NCBI GenBank assembly: GCA_034440615.1
Contig: JAOTOM010004370.1
Coordinates: 62,001 to 126,000, forward strand
Source: Ashinkailepas kermadecensis
Lineage: Eukaryota > Arthropoda > Thecostraca > Neolepadidae
Reading direction: 5' to 3'
DNA length: 64,000 nt
The translations under genes and the position numbers were made by a program. The notes under the pieces were generated by a model. The model did not search any database. It was not told where the DNA came from and saw nothing but the letters and a program-made list of their open reading frames with translations. This document shows, piece after piece, positions 55,248-64,000 of the stretch. The first letter of the stretch is position 1, and every line of letters begins with the position of its first letter.

Positions 55248-55651
55248 CAGGCAATGAATATAATGAAATGTGTTTCACGAGCTGATTACGGAGCTGACTA
55301 CAGAGCCGACAGAGCAACTCTTTTAATGTTATTTCGATCTATTATCCGCTCGAAGCTCGATTACGGGTCATTTGTGTTATGTCGCAAATTTGTACATTTA
55401 CATATGCATATACATTTTTACATATGCATTTATGTCTCATGTTATGACGGTGCCAGTAGCTCCATGAAGCGGAAACTGGACACAGTACACCACACAGTAT
55501 TGCGGATCGCCACAGGGGCATTCCGGACGTCGCTAGTTGCGAGTATTTTGGCAGAAGCCCATGAGCCATCGTTGGCAAACATACGCGAGAAGCTGGGCCT
55601 CCGGTACGCAATGAGGCTGAGGCAGCGTCCAGCGCGTCCGACCTACGAATC

Positions 55652-55710
55652 ATGGGCGCAAAATGACCAATGCAGTCGACGCGCCCTAAAGCACAAATCC
55701 ACCACCACCT
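55652..55710 (+). mobile_element. Tail-only retroposed micro-element (59 bp) nested in LINE
   Basis: ATGGGCGCAAAATGACC...GACGCGCCCTAAAG and an ACCACCACCT end; exact 11-bp TSD ACCTACGAATC (55641-55651 and 55711-55721). Confidence 0.87.
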
Positions 55711-56899
55711 ACCTACGAATCCGTTTTTCATACCGTATGTTATCGATTTCCCACGGGCAGAGGTGAAAGACTACGACCATTTTGCATGCAGAATCCGCTC
55801 GCGACTTCAACAGGCTCAAATCCCATTACGAGGTGTGGCGAGGATGAAGTACATGCAAATTCCACCATGGGAACTCACCTCACCTCACCGAAATTGATGT
55901 CTCCCTCGCGACTGCCAAGAAAAGACACACTGACCCAGAGCTTTCAGAGCAGAAGCCCTGGAGCTACTATAATTGTATCGCTGTTACTCTCGAACGTACA
56001 CTGACGGATCCAAGACAGTCAATGGAACTGGGTGTGCATTTGTATGTCGGACAGCTACGATGTATTTTACTTTGCCACAACACGCGTCTGTGTACACTGC
56101 TGAGTTGGTTGCGATTATTGAGGCACTAAGTTTTATTGAGGTTGGAGATGAAACCCTACATCTTATTGTAACAGACTCGTTGAGTAGCCTTCGGGCCCCC
56201 CAGTCTTTTCACCCATCAGACCATTTTGCTCAAGAAATCCTGGCACGTCTGACAGTATTGGGTAGAGTGGGTAATATGATTATCATTTGTTGGGTACCGA
56301 GCCATATCACGAGAAATGAGCTGGCCGACGCTGCTGCCAAGCGTGCCGCGCAGTCACGTAGGACTCGAACTCTGCCCCTCCACGCCAGAGATTACTACGC
56401 AAAAGTAAATGGTTTCCTACAAGGAAAGTGGCAAGAAAGCTGGAACTCACAAATTTTGAACAAACTCCGATCTATCCAACCAGTTCTGGCACCATGGACA
56501 TCATCGCTATAAAATGTACATCATTGCGAATAGGGCATATGTGTGCAATGCACGGATATCTTTTGAGAAGAGAGGCGAGGCCATGATACTCCCGATATGG
56601 GTCAACGACGACAGTTCGACACATATTCTTTGCTTGCCCTGACTTCATGGTAGAACGAAGATGTCACTTCGGTTCTAATTTCTACGAATTGTGCTATGAT
56701 GCTTCAGGCGACAAATCAGAGATCCTCCAGACGGGTCAAATATATCGATATATTTATATCGACTGCTCATTTCGACGTAATTTATCCCTTCAAAAAATAT
56801 ACTAATGCGCCAATTGTGATGTAAAAAGGAGTTATAGGTGCTACATAACCAGTAGCAGTTGATACATCCCTAAGCCCAAATAATCCATCAAAACTGCTT

Positions 56900-58659
56900 G
56901 GAGGTAGGTAATATAGCATGAAAATAATGTTAAAAAGAAAGTGTAGCATAACCTAACAATCTATCCTAGCCTTCCTTTTAAGAAAAAATTCCGATTTTTA
57001 AAGACAAGGTTGAAAAAAATCCTCACAATTTTCCATCTTAAACATCCTAACCCAACTTAACTTAGCCTAGCCTGAACTGCTTTTCAAGAAGAAAAATCCG
57101 ATTTTTTCCCACTAAGTTTTTAGTTAAAGGGTTCGGATGAAATAAAAGTGTTGACCTTCTTTGGAAACTACCAAAAGTGCCTGAGCATGACATTTCCTTG
57201 CACCTAGTCACTAAAGATATACATGCTTGCCAAGTTCTCTTCCAAGATCAACATTACCTTCCAAGAGATTACTGACTCAGAAGCTCAGCAATGCCATCTG
57301 AGATCAAGTTAAATTACTTAACCTGAAGTGGCCTTGGAGAGGTGAATGACCCATGTGAGCATTTTAGAACGCTTCCATATCCAGTATTAGCTACTTGGGG
57401 GCAATAAGTGAGATTAATAGCCTGCGCGCTGTATAACCTATGCAGTTGATGCGCCCTTAAACCACAATAACAACAACAACGATATTAATTGTCACTAATC
57501 CATGATTTCAGCAAAAAGAGGACCTGACATTTCCCTCTTGTGTCCTAATAGCTCAGTGACCTGACATGGCATCTTAGAAAGTGTTTTTATAAGGTTGGCA
57601 AGGGGTGCACCTTCAGCTACACTATGCAACAATGCACGGAGTTTTATGTTGCTGCAAAATAAGTGAAAAGAGTTGCATCCAATACTCTAGACAAGGGCTT
57701 GCATTTGTGGGATTTTTGTGAACATTAGGACTCTAGCCCATTCATCCAAAAAGATGGAAACTATCCCATTCTGGAAAATATTTATATGCCAAAGTCAGTA
57801 AGTAAGTGCATTGACCAATCTGGATGCACTTTGGAGTTATTCTGTATGCCCACATGCAGCCATGGGTGCTGATGCTGAAAGGAAAGGTGCAGATGCATTA
57901 GCTACACGTGTGGCCCATGTTGCTAATGGTGGTGGGTACATTTAGGGCGCATGCCACATGTGCTATGCTTGCATGCCTGTCATGCACCATGAATAGGTTG
58001 TATGGTCACAAGATCTTGTCAAAGCCTGTCCATGCTTTTGCTTGACATGGGGCCTATGAAGCTGCCCTATATAATTCACATGCAAGCTATTTAAAATTGC
58101 TTGGGCACCATGGGAAGGTGCAGATAACGACCATTCCTCTCTTTCCGAAAAAAAATGTATATGTAAATAATTTATTTCTGTGTTATCTAATGGCATGTGC
58201 CCGACTAAGAACTGGAAGCTTCTTTTGAATGAAATTTGATTTGTATATTTTTCCCCCAGTTATAAATCACAAGACATGTCATTACCTTATCACTCACTCA
58301 TGTGAGTGCTTGGGTTTTGTTTCATGAAAACCTTGTCATCTTTTGTACAAGCTCATTTATTGGATGCTTAATCAGTTATATATTTCAGTGTGTAATCCTT
58401 TGACACCTCGCAGGCATATTACATGGATTTTCTGGATGTATTTTTATGGAACATTTAGATTGATTGATGCAATTATTCACACAAAAGAGAACCCCAGAAT
58501 TTCTCATAGGGAATGCTTGCATTCACCTGAAAATAAGCATGTCACATCTGACTACAGTTTGCATTTCCATTGCAGACCAAGGCTGAAAATCCGGGGCATT
58601 GCTGGGTGCATGCTTCAGATAACAAAAGTAGCCAGACATGTCGTGCATACAACCATCCA
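56900..58659. other. Gene-free region
   Basis: No exon found. A tail-only element lies at about 57424-57475 (GCGCTGTATAACC...GATGCGCCC and ACAATAACAACAAC), with only a poor duplication (GAGATTAAT/GATATTAAT). CCTAAC runs lie at 56948-57075. Confidence 0.5.
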
Positions 58660-58846
58660 GGGGCTGTGCAGTAGCTCAGGCGGTGGACCGTTCAACTCTT
58701 GTTCGTAGGATCGCCGGTTTGAATCCTGCAGCCGGCGGGATCAGAGTCCACCCGCGATCAATCAGTGTGAGAGCTTGGCGACGCTATATGACCTAGCAGT
58801 TGAATGCGTCGTAAAAGAACCCAATGCTCTTCTTCATGCTACCACA
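58660..58846 (+). mobile_element. SINE with a different tRNA-like head
   Basis: Head GGGCTGTGCAGTAGCTCAGG and B-box GGTTTGAATCC differ from the common SINE, but the body (CCGCGATCAATCAGTGTGAG) and tail (GGCGACGCTATATGACC...ATGCGTCGTAAAAG) are homologous. Probable TSD ACAACCATCCA / ACAACCAGCCCA. Confidence 0.8.
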
Positions 58847-59338
58847 CAACCAGCCCACCGGCTAATGTAACCATGGAGCTGTGAGGTGACTGGTCAAGGA
58901 CATTTGGCTGGCCAGGCCACGAAATGCAACAAGTGTGTTCACTCGTCCTGCCAGTAGCTAAAAGTGCAACATGTGGAATTAAGGGGTAAAGACTAACAAG
59001 AAGTATCTCCATGTATTACCATGCATACCCTTTGAAGTACCTTCATGCATTCTTGTCCCTGATCAGGGTGGCTGTGATTAACCCAAGGAAATGCCAATCC
59101 TGGCCAGTCAAGTAATGACGAACAGTCGAACTATAGTGTTTACTTTCTCTGAATTGTTCTCAAGGGGCAGATGCTGGCCACATAGCCATTGTTCTACAAA
59201 TGGCAACAATTATCCATGGTGGGTCAAAAGTTACATAGTGATTTTTTGATAATTATTACCATTGATGTAAGCAAGCTTTGTTTGCAAGCTTCTTGTTTTG
59301 CATTTTGTTGTGAACGTGCTGCTGACATTTCGGTCCAG

Positions 59339-59380
59339 TATCCACGAACACCCAAGGGCGAGATTGAGGTTCAGCAAGAG
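59339..59380 (+). CDS. Possible 42-nt orphan exon
   Basis: YPRTPKGEIEVQQE lies between an acceptor-like TTTCGGTCCAG and a strong donor GAG|GTAAGG, and the exon length keeps frame. No homology is recognised and no partner exons were found, so it may be chance. Confidence 0.2.
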
Positions 59381-59618
59381 GTAAGGGGAAGTAGACATCA
59401 CGTAGGCGGCGAATCCGGTGGTGGCGCATGCGCAGGCACGCTAGGTACAGCGCTCGGCGCAGACAATTACCGCTGCGAACAGCGCTGCTACAATATCTTG
59501 CAGGAACAATCTGTTGGTGTATTCACGTCTGGAAGGAGACTATTGTATACCCTTGCACGCGTTAATGTATTGGGACCGTGAGTGGTCCAGGCTTGCATAC
59601 ATTTGGCTCCTTGTCAGT

Positions 59619-59782
59619 TGGTTGGTTGGTTCTTGGTTTTCGACACATCGACCGTTGAGTCATGCAGCGTCGCCAATCTCTCACGCCGATTGGCCGCGGG
59701 CGAAGAGTAGTGACAGGTAAGACTCGAACCCACAACCTTTTGATTGTGAGACGGGAAACTTACCCTTAGACTACTCGTCCCC
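59619..59782 (-). mobile_element. tRNA-derived SINE
   Basis: Same common family, minus strand, exact 14-bp TSD GGCTCCTTGTCAGT (59605-59618 and 59783-59796). Confidence 0.94.
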
Positions 59783-59796
59783 GGCTCCTTGTCAGT

Positions 59797-60955
59797 GCAT
59801 GGGGGGGACTAATGTATCCCCAAATGTTTGTTTTTCACGACCACAAAAAAACGTCTAACTACGTGCGCTGCATTTGGCGTTGCTGATGGTGTATCCAATC
59901 CAGACCTCATGGTTTGTCAAATCTGAAGATGCCAAGATGCCATGTAGGGTCAATGCTAGGTCATTGATCTGTGATTCCATAAGAGGGAACATTTTCTTTG
60001 CTAAAAATTTCGAATTGCCTCTAATTGACCCCAAATGGGTAACGTTTGGTGTGGTATTGTGATGTATAACTCAGCTATTTTGTTTATATGGGCTATTTAC
60101 CTTCAGAGACCATTCAAGTTCCTTGACAGAAATTAATCTCAGATGATCTTTGTGACCTTTGTAAATCTGAATTTTGTATGCATTTCTCCCCTGTGATATG
60201 TTTTCTGGCACTATGTTTGAAGCTCCGAAATCAAACTCAACATGTGGTCTTCATCTCACCGTTGGACTATGCGTGGAAATATAGCAAATGACACATTGCT
60301 GTTATTCCAAGATTCTGACGAATGCTATGGCGAACGCTCCAGTTGCGCACTTTTCACATTTTTGGCATATGCAAAAACTAAGGACAAAAGCTTAAAATTG
60401 TTGGGACTAATTCACCTTTAAACTGACTTTGGAAGGTGAACCAGTAACTAAACATATACGAAGTTGATGTCACTCTTGATGTCTCGTCGAAATCAACATT
60501 GATTTGTGTTTCATGTCGCTAGTATTCTTCGTTTTGAAAAGCTAGGGTGTTGCAACACCCCCTCCCCCCCCCCCCACACACACACTGTGCTCAGTAAAGT
60601 GACAACATCCTGAATGAGGTCAGAAGTGAAGATGATCTGCAGTGTTGTATTTGCATGTAGGCCGGATGTAATGCAGCTTATGCACCTTCGAGGCAGCTGG
60701 GAACTGGCAGTAGATATGTATGGGCCTGATCCCTTGACCAGTGCAATTATCTTTTGATCAGGGAGAAGAGAAATTTATCGGCAGGATACCATGTATTTCT
60801 AATAAGTGCAGTCTGGTGGTCAGAATGTCGCGTGTGACCCAACATCAGGTGAAGTCGACGAGGACACCATATCTACCACTGTCCGCCCGCCCGCCCATTG
60901 TGACACCTCACCACCAATACACATCATTAAAGGCGCTTGACGGGTAGGGGCAAGA
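59797..60955. other. Gene-free region
   Basis: A C-rich tract and CA run at 60549-60588; nothing coding seen. Confidence 0.45.
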
Positions 60956-60958
60956 GAC

Positions 60959-61150
60959 GGGATATGGAGCCGCGGTGGCACACCAAATCTCCTTCGGTGG
61001 AGCCCCCACCAACGTCGCGGAAGGGATATGGAGCCGCGGTAGCACACCAAATCTCCTTCGGTGGAGCCCCCACCAACGTCGCGGAAGGGATATGGAGCCG
61101 CGGTAGCACACCAAATCTCCTTCGGTGGAGCCCCCACCAACGTCGCGGAA
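60959..61150. repeat. 64-bp tandem array, three units
   Basis: Units start GGGATATGGAGCCGCGG at 60959, 61023 and 61087, almost identical; short open frames on both strands follow the repeat and are not genes. Confidence 0.92.
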
Positions 61151-62013
61151 GAATGCGAACATCAACTGAAGCATGAAGCATGGAATGTTGTGGAAGCATG
61201 AAGCATGGAAACCTGTCTGTTTCGAGCAGTACCCTGAAATTCTGAAATTTTAGTGGACACAAACTGGACAATTGTGTTTAACGTCACTTTTTATTTTTCA
61301 CATCACTAAGTGTCCTTTTTTGTTTTTGTTTTTATACAGGCTATGAGTCAGATTTTCTTCTGTAAAGGGTGTATGGCTTCTGGCAGCAGCACTGCCGACT
61401 GGAAAAGGCAACAGATACACCATCGACATCACCATCATCAAACAATCAACAAAGGTCATAGCAGATAACTCATCGATAGGCATTATCCATATATGTTCAC
61501 ACAATGTTTTGGCATCAGTTTGATTTCTTTACATCACTCACGTCCCCTTCCACCCTATAAAAAAGTAAATTGAAGGGAACACACTGGATGATATTTCTAA
61601 TTCCATAATTATTTTGGACCGGGTATTTGTATAGCAGTTGTATCCCGAGATGGCAACAATTTGCGTGTCCGCCGTGCTGCAGCCAACACCGGTTGAACAG
61701 CTTACGTGGGCTCACGGGCATCAACATGTCCGAGATGCAATCAGCACCTCGTTCCGAGCAACATTCAAGCTGCACGGCCTTGGTTTTTGGTCACCAGAAT
61801 TGATCCAAGCAATCGGGATTGGGCCTACACAAACATTGGCAAATAATGTGCAGTTTCAAAGGCACCGCGGGATAAAGCATTCGCTTTAGTCAGCATTTTG
61901 GTTTCCATGTACAACATTTGGTATGAACACTGGGGGATTAAAGTACAAAACCTTTCATAATAATCAGGATGTGATGACGTTATTGTCAGTGTGTCTGTAT
62001 TTTCAGAAGTGCA

Positions 62014-62677
62014 ATGTCTTCCCGAAATTTGCGTAAGCTGAAGGGGAAGCAAGTAATTGCGGAGGAGCCGATCGATCCAGACGAAGAGGAGAATGATGAG
62101 CTTACTAGCGACACGTCCGCAAAGAGAACAAACATTTTCAGCCTGGTACGTGACAACGCCTACACTTGTCATACGGACACGTTACTATGGGGCTCCACAA
62201 GTTCATCATTCTACGTGCCCGTTGTCATGACGAAAACCGACCCGTTGAAGATTTCAGTTACTTTATGGTTTTAACCGGCTGAGACTGATCGTGTTTCAGA
62301 TTTGCTGTCTGCTTAGAGTTTGTTGTACCTTGTTCAGTATGCCTGGCCAGAATCGGTTGTATGCTGTGCAATACTCTGTCACCTGCATATGCTGCAGAGT
62401 GTTGTTGTTCCTCGACCAGCAGTCTCGAGTCCGCTGTACCTCGTGAGCGGTTCACGAGCTTGCAGCCGAGCACGGTGCGTTGCTTGACGCTGGTGATACT
62501 GGCCAGCTGAACGAGTCGCAGTCGGAGACTGACGTGAAGGAGGACGACGACGTGGACACGAGCGCGTCGGCCGTCCTGCCGCCCGTCGCCGACGCGCTGC
62601 GCAAGCGCAAGCGCAAGAAGAAGAAGTCGTCGCGCCGCCCCCAAACGGCCAGCAGCGAGGACAACACCGTATCAGAG
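62014..62677 (+). CDS. TCF25: Probable TCF25/NULP1 (ribosome quality control), first two coding exons
   Basis: Exon 62014-62145 (MSSRNLRKLKGKQVIAEEPI, then an acidic stretch, ending KRTNIFSL) ends at donor CTG|GTACGT. It joins in phase to 62507-62677 (LNESQSETDVKEDDDVDTSA, then LRKRKRKKKKSSRR and SSEDNTVSE) before donor GAG|GTCAGG. The layout fits the N-terminus of TCF25 (Rqc1 homologue, acts with listerin on stalled 60S subunits): a basic start MSxRxLRKL, acidic linker, FxLLN block and Lys-rich run. The rest lies beyond the right edge. An acceptor TTTTCAG at 62006 just before the ATG implies an upstream 5' UTR exon. The acceptor of exon 2 could also be at 62458 or 62465, so that edge is less certain. 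The assignment rests on low-complexity sequence. Confidence 0.6.
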
Positions 62678-62943
62678 GTCAGGATGGCATGGTGTCAGAG
62701 GTGGGAGTTCAGTGTGACATCGGCTCGCAGATCGTTGTGGCGTCATGTTAAAGGTCAGACCAGCACAGTGTCAGGGATCAGAGTAGCACCAGCTTGGTGG
62801 TCAGTGCAACGTTATGTCAGATATCAGAGTAATATGACAGATCTTGAAGGGCATCATGTCAGACCATGAGTCAGAACAATACCGAAAGAGGCTATCACCA
62901 TGCGAGAAGTTCGGGTAGTTGTATGTTGAATACCCATGCAGTG

Positions 62944-63106
62944 CCAAGAAGAGCCTTGGGTTCTTTTACGACGCATTTAATTGCTACGTCACATAGCGTC
63001 GCCGATTGGTCGCGGGTGGACTCCGTAATGCCGCCGGTTACGGGATGCGAACCCACAATCTTGCGATCAGGGCTCCGACACCCTACCGACTGAGCTACCG
63101 CCCCCC
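62944..63106 (-). mobile_element. SINE with a third tRNA-like head
   Basis: Minus strand: GGGGGCGGTAGCTCAGTCGG head, GTGGGTTCGCATCCC B-box region, short body and tail GGCGACGCTATGTGACG...ATGCGTCGTAAAAG. Exact 11-bp TSD CCCATGCAGTG (62933-62943 and 63107-63117). Confidence 0.88.
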
Positions 63107-63423
63107 CCCATGCAGTGTCACGCGGATACTCTAGTTGGAGGTGAGCTTGCCAGAGCTCAGTAACAATATGGCTCAGATGCAACTGCACTATGCATTGAAT
63201 TCAATCAAACGCTAACTCAACCTCAACCTTATGCCTTGCTACTGGCTCAATATATGAGTGTGTTGCTTCGTTTCCGGCGGGTGTGCGCACCTCTGGCTGA
63301 TTCTTCTGGCTGCAGTCACGTCACGCCTGGTCAGTATCCTCATCCTTGTCCTCCATGCCATATTTCTCCGATATACCAAGCCTGGCAGGCCCATATAGAC
63401 ATGTAGCCAATAGGTATTGCCAT

Positions 63424-63425
<2 letters not shown>

Positions 63426-63499
<74 letters not shown>
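63426..63499. repeat. (AT)n microsatellite
   Basis: About 37 uninterrupted AT dinucleotides in the TCF25 intron region; likely very variable and a sequencing-slippage risk. Confidence 0.97.
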
Positions 63500-63502
<3 letters not shown>

Positions 63503-63535
63503 CTAGTGTCCCAAAGTTCATTTTAAGCCAGGGCG

Positions 63536-63580
63536 CACTGCATGACCACTGCAGTCGATGCGCCCCTAAACCCCAATAAG
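63536..63580 (+). mobile_element. Tail-only element with TSD
   Basis: ACTGCATGACCACTGCAGTC, then GATGCGCCCCTAAACCCCAA; AAGCCAGGGCGC occurs just before (63524-63535) and just after (63581-63592). Because the duplication includes GGGCGC, the exact 5' junction is ambiguous. Confidence 0.78.
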
Positions 63581-64000
63581 CCAGGGCGCTGGAATGGAAA
63601 ATTGTCCCTGGATTGATGGTGCAAAAGTGAAAACCTAAGATCGAAGCAGTGTGAAAATATGACGAATTATCGCACATCATTTTAGCATATTGGGATGATA
63701 AAGATTGAGATATTGTCAGCAATTAATGCCCGTTCATTTCTTGTTAAGCTAAGTATAGCCCATCAGATGCGATGCATCGACAAAATATGTATTACAACTG
63801 GATATGCTGTGGGTTTTCTAACAACTCTTAGGCAGGTTGTCTTTGCCCTTCATTAACTAATTTGGAACCAATTCGTGTAATCAAACCAAATGCGCTCCAT
63901 TTTGTACCTAATTTTGTCTAACCGGTATGCACATTTACTGAAATCAATATCAGCACAAACAGCGTGTTGGCACAGTCATGAGTGAAATATCACCAGCAAA

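Larger units (their letters stand above)
49212..56889 (+). mobile_element. Apparently full-length, decayed LINE (ORF1, EN, RT, RNase H) with TSD
   Basis: Flanked by AAAACTGCTT at 49202-49211 and 56890-56899 (10-bp TSD). Order: GC-rich 5' region (49212-50520, interrupted), ORF1 with a zinc-knuckle segment (RCFRYQRYGHTTEYCCGHPT, CDLEKLWCINCDQG; 51248-51445) and a Pro-rich part to about 52490, endonuclease (LVLWDFNSHHTVWGCE at 52960), RT (KRASWRTYITTLNRF at 53560; YPISLTSCLCKLIEW at 54080-54350; ENGVPQGSVLSVALFPILIN at 54672), RNase H (YTDGSKTVNGTGCAF at 55995; WVPSHITRNELADAAAKRA at 56290) and a decayed hairpin tail (AGGTGCTACATAACC...GATACATCCC, 56838-56878). Stops, frameshifts and nested insertions make it inactive. 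Net length without insertions is about 6.4 kb. Confidence 0.85.

Noticed and set aside
59189..59581. 130-codon frame as a single-exon gene
   Set aside because: No start context and no homology; only a 42-nt part has exon-like borders.
60820..61271. Open frames over the 64-bp array
   Set aside because: They follow the repeat period on both strands, with no recognisable domain.

Overview
This is a window of animal, most likely arthropod, nuclear DNA. Evidence: short intron-split housekeeping genes spread among long repeat-filled introns, many short runs of the arthropod telomere-like pentamer TTAGG/CCTAA, tRNA-derived SINEs, several non-LTR retrotransposons, and a tramtrack-type BTB exon, a class typical of arthropods. 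I cannot name the species.

Five host genes can be supported by translation plus matching splice phases. (1) The first coding exon of a BTB/POZ protein (minus, 3853-4038), whose remaining exons lie left of the window. (2) A complete ribosomal protein eS12 gene, RPS12 (plus, CDS 10103-16337, 144 aa), with a pyrimidine-rich 5' leader exon. (3) A complete ACOT13-type hotdog thioesterase (minus, 23872-19950, 142 aa). (4) A complete PITHD1 gene (minus, 34965-28526, 212 aa, five exons). (5) The first two coding exons of a probable TCF25/NULP1 gene (plus, 62014-62677), running off the right edge.

Layout: 1-765 tandem arrays; 1.7-3.1 kb a 5'-truncated RNase H-bearing LINE (minus); 5.2-7.8 kb a CR1-like LINE; 9.9-16.4 kb RPS12, whose 4.9 kb intron 2 is filled with an inverted-repeat element family, a hAT-like MITE and SINEs; 19.4-23.9 kb ACOT13 with a minisatellite next to its last acceptor; 25-27.1 kb a LINE bounded by target-site duplications (TSDs); 27.9-35 kb PITHD1, with a 97-bp array behind the stop codon and a triplicated exon edge; 35.9-48 kb a gene-free stretch of old repeats, a 135-bp satellite, two MITEs and a gypsy remnant; 49.2-56.9 kb an apparently full-length but decayed LINE with several younger elements nested in it; 57-64 kb SINEs, a 64-bp array, the start of TCF25 and a long AT microsatellite.

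The most interesting signal is a parasitic system. All three RNase H-type LINEs end in the same roughly 55-nt 3' tail, a GGGCGC...GCGCCC hairpin followed by CCAAY-type repeats. The SINEs, which carry at least two different tRNA-like heads on one shared body, end in a homologous tail whose stem has covaried (CGACGC...GCGTCG). The tail alone, about 51-69 bp, also occurs as free-standing insertions with their own TSDs. This suggests one LINE machinery mobilising SINEs and extremely short tail-only copies through a structured RNA 3' end.
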